Part shown: positions 36,218 to 44,355 of the stretch, piece by piece
Layout of the letters: every line of letters starts with the position of its first letter
How positions within the stretch are numbered: position 1 is the stretch's first letter
NCBI RefSeq assembly: GCF_000172795.2
Contig: NZ_CP020950.1
Span: forward strand, 62,001 to 126,000
Length of the DNA stretch: 64,000 bases
Origin: Rhizobium sp. CIAT894
Lineage (GTDB): Bacteria; Pseudomonadota; Alphaproteobacteria; Rhizobiales; Rhizobiaceae
Reading direction: 5' to 3'
Made by a program: the position numbers and the translations under genes
Notes under the pieces: generated by a model
The model's input: the letters and a program-made list of their open reading frames with translations, nothing else
The model's database searches: none
Told to the model about the DNA's origin: nothing

Positions 36218-36259
36218 CGGTCCGGGAAATGTCTTCGGAAAGAAGACGGAAAAGGACCG
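36218..36259 (+). other. Nested hairpin in the ParB-like gene leader
   Basis: CGGTCC (36218-36223) pairs with GGACCG (36254-36259), enclosing GTCTTC (36231-36236) pairing with GAAGAC (36242-36247) around a GGAAA-type loop. It lies 40-80 nt upstream of the ParB-like start. No T-run follows; it is more likely a leader structure than a terminator. Confidence 0.45.
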
Positions 36260-36297
36260 GCAATGGGCCGCGTCCGCAACCCGAACAGGAGCATTCC

Positions 36298-37995
36298 ATG
36301 TATCTCATGAAGATCGATCCGCGCGCTCTATTGGAAAACCCCGACAGGTCGCGGCATACCGCTTCGACGTCGCAAGCCGATGCGCTGCTGCTTGCGACCA
36401 TCAAGGCCGTCGGCATCGTGCAGCCGCCCGTGGTCGTGCCGCGAAGCGATGGCGGCAACGGATTCATGATCGACCGTGGTCATCGACGTGTGCGTAGCGC
36501 CATCGCCGCCGAACTTGCGGAGATCGAGATCCTCGTTGACGAACCGGTCAACGACAATGGCGCCATGCGCAGCGTCGTCGAAAATTTTGCCCGCGAGGCG
36601 TTGAACCCCGTCGATGAATGGCGGGCGACAGAGCGTCTGATCGCGCTCGGCTGGACCGAGGAAGGCATCGCCGTTGCGCTTGCGCTGCCGCTGCGCCGCA
36701 TCAAGCAGCTTCGGCTGTTCGCCAACATCCTGCCGGCGATCCTCGATCAATTCGCCAAGGGCGACCTGCCCAATGAGCCGCAGCTCCGCACTATCGCTTC
36801 CGCATCGCTTGAGGAGCAAAAGGAGGTCTGGAAGAAGCACAAGCCCTCCAAGGCCGATCCTAAAGTGACGTGGTGGAGTGTTGCCCAGGCGCTGACGAAA
36901 AAGCGCATGTATGCAAAAGACGCGAGCTTCGGAGATGATCTGGCGCAGGCCTATGGCATCCAGTGGATGGAAGACCTCTTCGCTCCGGGCGACCAGGACG
37001 GCCGCTACACCACCGACGTCGAGGCCTTCCTTGGCGCGCAGCAGGAGTGGATGGCGAGCAATCTCCCGAAGGGCGGCACGATCGCGGAAGTGTCGAACTG
37101 GGGCGAGGTGAAGCTGCCGCCGAAGGCTGAGCGTGTCCACGGTCAGCCGGGCAAGACCGATCGCGCCGCCGTTTACCTCGATCGTGACGGCCGTGTTCAG
37201 ACGGTCCATTATCGGATGCCCGAACAGGCGAAGAAGGGCAAAGCCACGGGGGATGCCGAGGCAGATGACACGATCGTCAGCAAGCCTCGTCCCGACGTCA
37301 CGCGCAAGGGCATCGAGATGATCGGCGACTATCGCACCGGGGCCCTGCATGAAGCGCTTGCCCGCGCGCCGATCGAGGACGACACCCTGGCGGCCCTTCT
37401 GGTGCTTGCGTTTGCCGCTCTGAACGTCTCCGTCACCTCGCCGACGGGCGCATCGCATTACAGCTCACGTAAGCTCGGCCGGCATGCTGCCAGCCTCTTC
37501 GACATCAACGGTAAGTTCGTTCCCGATCGCGAAACCCTTCAGCAGGCCATTCGCGGTCTGCTGGTTGATGTGTTCTCATGCCGGGAAAACGCCAGCAACA
37601 GCGGTGTCGTCGCCCGCATCGCCGGCGATGCGATCGGCGCGGACACGTTCCTGCCGAACATGGGCGGCGAGGAATTCCTCGCGTGCCTGTCGCGGCCGGC
37701 CCTCGAAGCCTCGTGCAAGGACACGGCCGTCCAGCCGCGTCAGAAGGTCAAGGACACCCGCGCTGCCCTCGTCGAGCATTTCAAGGAAGAGCGCTTCGTC
37801 CATCCCGCGGCACTGTTCGTGCCGGATGCTGCCAAGCTCTCCGAATGGCTGGGGAAGAACGCCGTCGCCGAGGATCACGATGACGACGCAGGCGCTGGAG
37901 GCGACGAATCGGCCGAGAACGCGGAAAACCCAGAAACGACGGATGAGCAGCGGGTCGATGAAGACGCCGGCACATTCCGCGAAGCGGCCGAATAG
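36298..37995 (+). CDS. ParB/Srx-fold (ParB N-terminal domain) plasmid protein
   Basis: A 565-residue protein. The N-terminal ParB/Srx fold is recognisable by IKAVGIVQPPVVVPR, the GHRRVRSAIAA motif (GERR-like) and VENFAREALNPVDEWRATERLI, followed by a helix-turn-helix-like GWTEEGIAVALALPLRRIKQLRLFANI. The tail is a long unknown domain with an acidic end. There is no ParA gene nearby, and it is much longer than partition ParB. It is therefore probably an accessory ParB-like protein of the transfer block, possibly a CTPase or nuclease. The start follows CAGGAGCATTCC. Confidence 0.8.
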   Translation: MYLMKIDPRALLENPDRSRHTASTSQADALLLATIKAVGIVQPPVVVPRSDGGNGFMIDRGHRRVRSAIAAELAEIEILVDEPVNDNGAMRSVVENFAREALNPVDEWRATERLIALGWTEEGIAVALALPLRRIKQLRLFANILPAILDQFAKGDLPNEPQLRTIASASLEEQKEVWKKHKPSKADPKVTWWSVAQALTKKRMYAKDASFGDDLAQAYGIQWMEDLFAPGDQDGRYTTDVEAFLGAQQEWMASNLPKGGTIAEVSNWGEVKLPPKAERVHGQPGKTDRAAVYLDRDGRVQTVHYRMPEQAKKGKATGDAEADDTIVSKPRPDVTRKGIEMIGDYRTGALHEALARAPIEDDTLAALLVLAFAALNVSVTSPTGASHYSSRKLGRHAASLFDINGKFVPDRETLQQAIRGLLVDVFSCRENASNSGVVARIAGDAIGADTFLPNMGGEEFLACLSRPALEASCKDTAVQPRQKVKDTRAALVEHFKEERFVHPAALFVPDAAKLSEWLGKNAVAEDHDDDAGAGGDESAENAENPETTDEQRVDEDAGTFREAAE

Positions 37996-38087
37996 TCGTC
38001 ATCAACGACATACTGAGCGTTTTGCGCCGCCGGACTTCCGGCGGCGCATCCGTTTCCACCCTTCAAAACCTCACAGGAGAATACGAA

Positions 38088-38564
38088 ATGTCCGCGTCCC
38101 TGATTTTCGATATCGTCCCGATCGGGTCCATCGTCGCCTGGTCTGACGGTGCCCCGCCGCCGCCGAAGCGGCACAGGAAGAAACTCTCGGCATGGAAGAC
38201 CCGCAACAGCCAGGGCCGGCTGATCCGCAAGCAGGAGGGCAGGAGGACCGGCTCCTACGTCGCTCTGCCGGAGTTCACCATTCACGAAAATGATTTCGGC
38301 AGTGCTGGGACGATCGCCCTTCGCGTCTTCCGTACTTTTGCGATCGACAGCGACCTTACCTTCACGGTCGTCGAGCGGCCCGCCACCGGCAGTGTCCGAG
38401 TGTTCGATCGGCCCGGCGAGCGGGCTGAACTCGTCCATCTCGCCGCAAACCGCGCCGCTGCAGAGGCTTGGTTAAAGCAACACGGTTATCCTGAAGCTGT
38501 CGTCGACGAGGTGACGGCATACGAAGCCCAGGCCGAGATCGCGAAAGGGAGGGATGCGGCATGA
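38088..38564 (+). CDS. Uncharacterised plasmid protein
   Basis: A 158-residue protein, unrecognised. It begins with a short hydrophobic strand then a basic stretch (PPPPKRHRKKLSAW), and its C-terminal half is helical. CAGGAGAA lies 9 nt before the ATG. Its stop overlaps the next start (ATGA), so the two genes are translationally coupled. Confidence 0.65.
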   Translation: MSASLIFDIVPIGSIVAWSDGAPPPPKRHRKKLSAWKTRNSQGRLIRKQEGRRTGSYVALPEFTIHENDFGSAGTIALRVFRTFAIDSDLTFTVVERPATGSVRVFDRPGERAELVHLAANRAAAEAWLKQHGYPEAVVDEVTAYEAQAEIAKGRDAA

Positions 38565-39448
38565 GCGCTACCTCGCCCGAAAATCCAATCGAAACCACCC
38601 CGGAATATTCAGGGGTTGAGTTCGCTCGGAGCGCCGAGGGTTTTCCTCTTGCGCGCGTCGACGATATTGTCATGGCAATGTTGCCCGGCGGGGACGGTGT
38701 CGGCTTGCTCGCCAGCGCATGGCGGATATTCCGGCCGCTTGCCGAACTCAAGCGCGCCGACTTTTACATCTATGAGTCGACACTGACCGACGAGGCTGCA
38801 TTTCGCAGTCGCGTCCTGGAAACCGTGGAGCACAAACGTGAGCTGCGCGGACTTTCCCGCCGGGACATGCGTGTGCATTGCAGCACGCCATGGGGACCGT
38901 CGCAGGGCGCCACGATCTATGCGGAGGGGATCGTCAGCCACAGCACCGCCGGGCATGGGGGTTTCAAACTGTCCGGGACACGCAACCGCAAGGTCCACCC
39001 GATGCTGCGGGCCGAAGACGGCTGGTACGAAGAGGATGCGGCCTGGGCGATCGTGGCGATCACCTTTCCCCATCTCTTTACCAGCTATGAACGCCGTTGC
39101 GCGGAACGGACGATCAGGGATAGTTGGCCGGACGCCTGGGAGACCATCTCCGGCATTGCGCTCAAGTGCGGCGAGTCCTTCGAAAAGGACCGCCGCGCAT
39201 TCGAGCAGGAGCATGCAGGCAACTGGATCGTCATCTCAGCCATAAGATCCGATCACGAGCATGGTTTCGTCGAGGTTGTCGCCACGCTCGGCGGTTGTCG
39301 AGCCGAGCAGATTGAAGAGCGGCGGTTTCTCGTGCCCTGCGACGAATACAAGGTCGGGCGGTTCGGCTTCGTCATCGACGAGGCCCGCTACCGCGCCTAT
39401 GACGGCCCTTCCGACTTCATCGGCTGGCAGCGGAGGGCTTCCCCATGA
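38561..39448 (+). CDS. Uncharacterised plasmid protein (possibly DUF7007-like)
   Basis: A 295-residue soluble protein without a catalytic motif I can name. The central segment GWYEEDAAWAIVAITFPHLF followed by a DAWE motif recalls a domain (DUF7007) common in rhizobial plasmid proteins; this match is from memory and unchecked. Start and stop overlap the neighbouring genes by 4 bp on both sides, so it is the middle of a tight three-gene operon. Confidence 0.6.
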   Translation: MSATSPENPIETTPEYSGVEFARSAEGFPLARVDDIVMAMLPGGDGVGLLASAWRIFRPLAELKRADFYIYESTLTDEAAFRSRVLETVEHKRELRGLSRRDMRVHCSTPWGPSQGATIYAEGIVSHSTAGHGGFKLSGTRNRKVHPMLRAEDGWYEEDAAWAIVAITFPHLFTSYERRCAERTIRDSWPDAWETISGIALKCGESFEKDRRAFEQEHAGNWIVISAIRSDHEHGFVEVVATLGGCRAEQIEERRFLVPCDEYKVGRFGFVIDEARYRAYDGPSDFIGWQRRASP

Positions 39449-39774
39449 GGCGATGGCCCGATATCGTTGCCGAGCTTAGCCGGATGGAGGACGCGCGCCG
39501 CCAGACCCAGCGTCAGCTCGACCAGATCAACCGGCAGATCACGCGTCGGATGACAGCTCTGATCCCGCTGTTGCAACCGAAGCAGACCGCCCCTCGGCGT
39601 GGCAAGCCGCCGGATCCGGGCGCGTTCCTCGAGCGGTATGGCGCCAACCTCGCTGCGATCACCGCCGAGCGTCAGCCGGAGATCGACGCTCTCGAGCGCA
39701 AGCTCGGCCGGCAGGACCTGGCGATCGCGACACTTCGCGAGCGTCACCATCTCCACCCGGGGAGTGCCGCTTGA
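39445..39774 (+). CDS. Small coiled-coil protein
   Basis: A 109-residue Arg/Gln-rich protein with heptad-like helices at residues 10-35 and 75-100 and a basic proline-rich linker between. It overlaps the preceding gene by 4 bp (ATGA). Unrecognised; possibly a small partner of the preceding protein. Confidence 0.55.
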   Translation: MRRWPDIVAELSRMEDARRQTQRQLDQINRQITRRMTALIPLLQPKQTAPRRGKPPDPGAFLERYGANLAAITAERQPEIDALERKLGRQDLAIATLRERHHLHPGSAA

Positions 39775-40116
39775 CGCGTCATCGATAGAGAATTTCCGCT
39801 TCCGTTTCTTTGGAGGTGACGTCCCCTGCCTGTCCTCCCTTCGGGTTTGTCTGCGGTCTTAAACCGGCGGCCGGTCGCTTCAAGGCCGCGTGCCGCGCCG
39901 CAAGGCGGCCGGAACCGCCGATCTCGGCAACGCCGGCTCGCGGCCCGCGCGAGGGCTTCAAAAAGCCCTGCTTGTCCGCAACCCGGCGTCGCTCGCTCTG
40001 GCGTCTCCGGACCTTGAAGCGACCGGCTGGCGCCGGTTTTCGTTGACCGCGCCCGAAGGGAGGGCCGGCAGGAGCCGGACCGAGCCTTCGAAAGGACCGA
40101 AGGAAAGGAAATCCCC
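39775..40116. other. GC-rich leader region, no gene
   Basis: About 340 bp of very GC-rich sequence with many short dyads (GGCCGGC, CCGGC, CCTTC...GAAGG) and a purine-rich end ahead of the next start. No open frame here has gene-like codon use. It belongs to the structured leaders typical of this plasmid block. Confidence 0.4.
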
Positions 40117-40704
40117 ATGACCAAGCCCGCCAAAGCGCCCCGCCAGACCGGCCGCGTCGTTCAGCTCCGCAAGGGCACCACGCTCGAAATGGTCCGCCTC
40201 TCGTGCCCTGATGCGCATCAGGCCGGTCTCATCTCCGAGAGCTTCGGTCTTCTGGTGCTCGACAGCGACGGCATTCGCGATCTCCATGAACGGCTGATCA
40301 TCGAGACCGCTGATGCCCTTCGCGAAGGTCTCGCCGATCGAGCGATGCAGATCCACCTGCAGCGGATCGTCGGCGCCTATGTCGGAAGCGCTCATGGCGC
40401 CGGCCAGTTCTACAGCCGCGCCGTCTCCGAAGCCCGCGACGCGACCGCAAAATCGGCCAATGATACCCGCGACGAGGACCTCGATGGACCGGTCGGCTTC
40501 GACAGCGCCGCCCAGCGCAAGCGCGAATTCGCAGCCGACATGGCCTTGCAGAGCCATGCGCTGCGGATGGCGGCTGAGGGCGCTGTCGCCGCTTACGAAC
40601 GCGTCGTCGGCGAACGCTGGAAGCCGTTCGAACGTCCCGTCGAAAACGCCGGTCATTCCCTCGATCGCAGGGCTGCCGAACTGCAGATGGCGGCTTTCGA
40701 CTGA
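40117..40704 (+). CDS. Uncharacterised plasmid protein
   Basis: A 195-residue mainly helical protein that I do not recognise. It starts with a basic tail (MTKPAKAPRQTGRVVQLRKG) and contains a long amphipathic helical region from residue 65 on. GGAAAGGAAA precedes the ATG. Rhizobial codon use. Monocistronic, between two structured leaders. Confidence 0.6.
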   Translation: MTKPAKAPRQTGRVVQLRKGTTLEMVRLSCPDAHQAGLISESFGLLVLDSDGIRDLHERLIIETADALREGLADRAMQIHLQRIVGAYVGSAHGAGQFYSRAVSEARDATAKSANDTRDEDLDGPVGFDSAAQRKREFAADMALQSHALRMAAEGAVAAYERVVGERWKPFERPVENAGHSLDRRAAELQMAAFD

Positions 40705-40954
40705 GCCGCAACGGGCGAGGCTCCGGCCTCGCCCAATCCCCATTGGCATCGGCGGTCGCCTCCTTCTGGAGGCGGCCTGTTCGCGTGTCTGCACCGACGG
40801 GGAAGAAGGGAGAGAAAGAAGAGGAAGGTGCACCCATCGGTCCCCGTCCCGGTCGCAGTCCTGCCGGGGCCGGCAGCGAGCCGCAACGGCTTCGCCGTCC
40901 TCCACTTCGTTTCGGTCTTCGGTGCGCTCGCTTCCTGACATCCCCGGCTTTCGG

Positions 40955-40999
40955 ACCCCCGTGACGGGGCCGCGATGGGCGCGGCCTCCACAACGGAGG
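40955..40999 (+). promoter_or_regulatory. Hairpin series that hides the ArdC ribosome binding site
   Basis: CCCCG/CGGGG forms the first stem (about 40957-40969). GGCCGCG (40968-40974) pairs with CGCGGCC (40980-40986) as the second. CCTCC (40985-40989) pairs with GGAGG (40995-40999) as the third, and GGAGG is the ribosome site 7 nt before the ATG. Stems two and three share bases 40985-40986 and so exclude each other. This fits translational control of the downstream antirestriction gene. The 250 bp before it hold no gene. Confidence 0.55.
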
Positions 41000-41006
41000 T
41001 AAGGAC

Positions 41007-41933
41007 ATGAGCAGGAAGGAAGAAGGCAGCCGCGTCGACGTTTATACGCGGATCACCGAGCGGATCGTCGAGGAACTGGAGCGAGGCGTCAGGCCTTGGG
41101 TCCAACCGTGGCGGACAAGCAATATGGCGGGCCGCGTTACCCGGCCGCTGCGCCACAACGGTCAGCCATACACCGGCATGAACGTGCTGCTTCTCTGGTC
41201 GGAGGCGATATCGGGGGGGTTCGGTTCCTCGACCTGGATGACATTCCGCCAGGCAAGCGAACTCGGCGCCCATGTGCGCAAGGGCGAGAGCGCTTCGACG
41301 GTGATCTACGCCAGCCGTTTCACCAGGACCGAGACGGACGCTTTCGGCGACGAGGTCGAGCGCGACATCCCGTTCCTGCGCAGCTACGGCGTCTTCAACG
41401 TCGATCAGATCGAGGGTCTGCCGGAGCACTACTATCGGCGGCCGGAACCGCCGACGAACCCGATCGGGCCGATCGAGCCCGCGGAGCGATTTTTCGCCAA
41501 CACGAAGGCGGCGATCCGGCATGGCGGCAATCGGGCTTTCTATGCACCGCTCACCGATCACATCCAGATGCCGCTTCTGGCAAGTTTCCGCGACGCCGAA
41601 TCTTACGTGGCTGTCCTCGCGCACGAAAGTGTCCATTGGACAGCGCATCCCGACCGTGTCGGACGCGATCTCAGCCGATACTCCAAGGACAACACCGAAC
41701 GCGCCCGCGAGGAGCTGATCGCCGAAATCGGGTCCGCGCTGATCTCTGCCGATCTTGGCATCGTTCCGGAACTCGAGCCGCGTCCGGATCATGCGAGCTA
41801 TGTTGCCAGTTGGCTGAAGGTGCTCGCCAATGACAAGCGGGCGATCTTCCAGGCAGCGGCTCACGCGCAGCGCGCCGTCGCCTACCTGCACAGTCTGCAG
41901 CCGGGCCGGACTGAAGAGAGGGAGGCAGCCTGA
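41007..41933 (+). CDS. ArdC-type antirestriction protein
   Basis: A 308-residue ArdC-family protein. The N-terminal ssDNA-binding domain begins DVYTRITERIVEELERGVRPWVQPW and includes the GMNVLLLW, STWMTFRQASELGAHVRKGE blocks. The C-terminal metallopeptidase-like domain has the HExxH zinc motif (LAHESVHWTAHPDR) and a downstream glutamate (REELIAEIGSALI). ArdC proteins of conjugative plasmids protect incoming DNA from restriction. Its ribosome site lies in a hairpin. It is followed by the DUF2958 gene. Confidence 0.88.
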   Translation: MSRKEEGSRVDVYTRITERIVEELERGVRPWVQPWRTSNMAGRVTRPLRHNGQPYTGMNVLLLWSEAISGGFGSSTWMTFRQASELGAHVRKGESASTVIYASRFTRTETDAFGDEVERDIPFLRSYGVFNVDQIEGLPEHYYRRPEPPTNPIGPIEPAERFFANTKAAIRHGGNRAFYAPLTDHIQMPLLASFRDAESYVAVLAHESVHWTAHPDRVGRDLSRYSKDNTERAREELIAEIGSALISADLGIVPELEPRPDHASYVASWLKVLANDKRAIFQAAAHAQRAVAYLHSLQPGRTEEREAA

Positions 41934-42030
41934 TGGCATGGCACCGACACTCGCTAGAGAAGACGGCTTTCCGGTTCGCGACAGGGCCGTCGAAGCCCGG
42001 ATCGGCGCTGACGAACGACGGGAGGGAGAG

Positions 42031-42402
42031 ATGCGCCTCCTGACCCTGGAAATCCGCGCCGCGCTGCTGATCAACGGCCGCGATCGTGGCGCCGATCACG
42101 TCCCGGTCGTAAAGTTCTTCAATCCCCTGGGCGAGGGCGTCTGGTTGGCGACCGAGCTTGATGAGGATGGCGACACGATGTTCGGTCTTGCTGATCTCGG
42201 CTATCCCGAACTCGGCAGTTTCTCGTTTCGAGAGATTTCTTCCATCCGCCTGCCATGGGGAATGGGCATCGAGCGCGATCTGCTCTTCACTGGCCTTCTT
42301 CCCATCTCCGTCTGGGCGGAAGCGGCTCGTCAGGCTGGCAGCATCAGGGCGGCGGACGGCATCGTGCATGCCGTCGCCCGGGTAAAGCGGGAGGGCGGAT
42401 GA
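42031..42402 (+). CDS. DUF2958-type protein
   Basis: A 123-residue protein matching the DUF2958 pattern: MRLLTLEIRAALL, then HVPVVKFFNPLGEGVWLATELDEDGDTMFGLADL and ELGSFSFREISSI with IERDLLF. GGGAGGGAGAG lies just upstream of the ATG at 42031; the frame is open further upstream without similarity. DUF2958 genes commonly accompany antirestriction and replication genes on plasmids. Function unknown. Confidence 0.75.
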   Translation: MRLLTLEIRAALLINGRDRGADHVPVVKFFNPLGEGVWLATELDEDGDTMFGLADLGYPELGSFSFREISSIRLPWGMGIERDLLFTGLLPISVWAEAARQAGSIRAADGIVHAVARVKREGG

Positions 42403-42509
42403 TAGCTGTCGCGTTGGTATGATCGATAGTGATACGCCGCACCGAGGCGTGCCACGCTTCAATGCGCAGTGCATCGCTGGGGTGGCATACGTACATTCCA
42501 GCGTATGAA

Positions 42510-42545
42510 TTGAAGTTTTCTGCATTTTCTGTATAATGCAGAAAA
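42510..42545 (+). promoter_or_regulatory. Toxin-antitoxin promoter with 10-bp inverted-repeat operator
   Basis: A -35 TTGAAG (42510-42515) and a perfect -10 TATAAT (42532-42537) are spaced by 16 bp. TTTTCTGCAT (42516-42525) and ATGCAGAAAA (42536-42545) form a perfect inverted repeat covering the spacer and the -10. It lies 20 bp upstream of the antitoxin start. Binding of the antitoxin complex would block transcription. Confidence 0.75.
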
Positions 42546-42564
42546 ATCTCTCATGGAGACTGTC

Positions 42565-42834
42565 ATGGATACCAAGACCGTCAGCACCGCGGAATTCATC
42601 CGCCATTTCGGACACTATCACGACGAAGCCCGGCGCGCACCAATCACGCTTACCAAGCACGGCCGGGAATCGCTTGTCGTGCTCTCAACCGAACTGTTCG
42701 AGCGCCTCAAGGGCAACGAGGATCCACGCCGTGTCTACGCCGCCGGCGAAACTCCTTCCGAGCTGGCGGAACTGCTCATCGGCGAACTCGACCGGCAGTC
42801 GGCGGAATATAAGGCAGGGGATCATGACGGCTGA
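42565..42834 (+). CDS. Phd/YefM-type antitoxin
   Basis: An 89-residue Phd/YefM-family antitoxin. The DNA-binding N-terminal half carries VSTAEFIRHFGHYHDEA and the ITLTKHGRESLVVLSTELFERL segment typical of the family; the C-terminal tail should wrap the toxin. The ATG at 42565 has GGAG 6-7 nt upstream; the ATG at 42553 lacks one. It overlaps the next gene by 11 bp. Confidence 0.85.
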   Translation: MDTKTVSTAEFIRHFGHYHDEARRAPITLTKHGRESLVVLSTELFERLKGNEDPRRVYAAGETPSELAELLIGELDRQSAEYKAGDHDG

Positions 42835-43249
42835 GCGTTTTGCGAACGGCGCCATCGTCAGCTATCCTTATCTCTGGCGCTGGCAGGCCGACGAAGGACG
42901 TGAGCATGGCGAGAAGGACCGGCCGGTCTGTCTGGCGCTGACGGTTCCCGATCCTCGCCAGAACATGACCCATCTGGTGATCCTGCCGATATCGGGAACT
43001 CCGCCGCGATCCGACCAGATAGCGCTCGAAATTCCCGATCTCGAACTGCGCCGCGCCGGCCTTTCGGTCTTCAAACGCGGCTGGGTGACCGTCAGCGAAT
43101 ATAATTACGACATCGCCGAACGGTCCTGGTACTTCGACGCCGGCCAAGCGCCGCGCGGCCGGTTCGGCCCGCGTTTCCTCGAAGACATTCGCCAGGCATT
43201 GCGGCCGATCCTCGCAGCCCATGCGGGCCGCATCGATCGCACCCGCTGA
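42824..43249 (+). CDS. Probable toxin of the Phd-type pair (PemK/MazF-like)
   Basis: A 141-residue protein. The pattern NGAIVSYPYLWRWQADEG, KDRPVCLALTVP, HLVILPISGTPP and RAGLSVFKRGWVTVSEYN resembles the beta-barrel of PemK/MazF-type endoribonucleases. The match is weaker than for classical members and the charged active-site residues cannot be confirmed by eye. Overlap with the antitoxin gene supports a toxin role. Confidence 0.6.
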   Translation: MTAERFANGAIVSYPYLWRWQADEGREHGEKDRPVCLALTVPDPRQNMTHLVILPISGTPPRSDQIALEIPDLELRRAGLSVFKRGWVTVSEYNYDIAERSWYFDAGQAPRGRFGPRFLEDIRQALRPILAAHAGRIDRTR

Positions 43250-43700
43250 CGATGTGAGGATGGACCGGCCATGTAGATGAGGTCCTCCGGTCGCAATCGC
43301 GTCGTCGCAGCGCCCGGTGCCGGAGGAGGCGGACTTCGCATCTCAGGAGACAGATTCCGGCTAATGGGAGCTGGAAGTGGCGTCAAACCTGATCGAATGT
43401 GGTTTGCCTCATGCCGCAGGCGACGTCCAACCCGCGGCTGATCTCGCGCAAGCGGACGGCCGCAATCGTGCCGTATCAAACGAAGTCGTCACCGAGGCGG
43501 CGGGAGGCGCAAGACTGCAACGGAACTGAGGACAGCGCTCCCGATGATGTTGCCGTTGATGGCGGTCGAAGTGCCGATATGCTCAAGCCCTGAGCGGTTG
43601 TCTTCCTCTTTGAACACCGGCGCACCACAGCTGATCTCGATGAACCGGGTGTGGCCGTAGGACGACTGCGTCTCGATCGTCTGTCCGCAACGGCCATCCC

Positions 43701-43758
43701 GGGCTATTTTCCGCCGGCGGGCCGAGACCCGCCTTTGCATCGCGAAGCAAAATAGCCC
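43701..43758 (+). ncRNA. Three-way-junction leader structure upstream of the DUF736 gene
   Basis: GGGCTATTTT (43701-43710) pairs perfectly with AAAATAGCCC (43749-43758). Enclosed are a GGCGGG/CCCGCC hairpin (43716-43721 with 43728-43733) and a TTTGC/GCAAA hairpin that competes for the outer arm. The remaining 43250-43878 gap has no gene I would defend. Confidence 0.45.
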
Positions 43759-43878
43759 TGTCTGGCCGTCTTTCACGTCGTTCCAGCCCTTCGGGTGCGG
43801 CGCCGATCGCCTCCGTCCTGAACACCGCCATCGAGGTCGCAATGGCGCGACCCGACCAAAGCGGAAAGGAACCAAGTC

Positions 43879-44193
43879 ATGGCAGTCATCGGCGAATTCA
43901 CAACCAACGGCAACGTCATCCAGGGCAACGTCCGTACCCTCACGGTCGCAATGAAGGTCCGCCTGCATCCGATCGAACGTGTCTCGCGCGACGCGCCGGA
44001 TTTCAGGGCCGTCGCCAATGGCGCCGAGCTCGGAGCCGGCTGGAAGGCGATCTCAGGCAACGGCGAGCCCTATATCTCGCTCAAGCTCGACGACCCGAGC
44101 TTCAACGCTCCGATCAACGCAGCCCTGTGGCCGGCAGAAGCCGACGGTGACTACGTTCTCGTCTGGAACCGCCCGAGCCGCGAAGCCGCGTGA
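43879..44193 (+). CDS. DUF736-type protein
   Basis: A 104-residue beta-rich protein of the DUF736 family: MAVIGEFTTNGNVIQGNVRTL at the start, and GAGWKAISGNGEPYISLKLDDPSFNAPINAALW later. It is one of the most regular markers of rhizobial plasmid backbones. AAAGGAACC lies just before the ATG. Its role is unknown. Confidence 0.85.
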   Translation: MAVIGEFTTNGNVIQGNVRTLTVAMKVRLHPIERVSRDAPDFRAVANGAELGAGWKAISGNGEPYISLKLDDPSFNAPINAALWPAEADGDYVLVWNRPSREAA

Positions 44194-44207
44194 TCGGGCA
44201 CGGGAGG

Positions 44208-44226
44208 CCCCGCCCAAAAGGCGGGG
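44208..44226 (+). terminator. Possible terminator hairpin after the DUF736 gene
   Basis: CCCCGCC (44208-44214) and GGCGGGG (44220-44226) form a 7-bp stem with a CAAAA loop, 15 bp after the stop. There is no T-run, so termination would not be canonical. Confidence 0.4.
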
Positions 44227-44355
44227 TCACGCCACATAAGGAAGCCGCAAGCAGGTGTCGAGCCTGCTTCCGGCTTTCAGGTGGGATGTCTGCCAGTCCG
44301 TTCGCGCATGCGATGGCGTCATACCACCGGCGCTCGGACACCAAGCCGAACACGC

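Noticed and set aside
43105..43968. Minus-strand frames between the toxin and DUF736 genes
   Set aside because: They cross a structured leader and the DUF736 gene and have no start signals.
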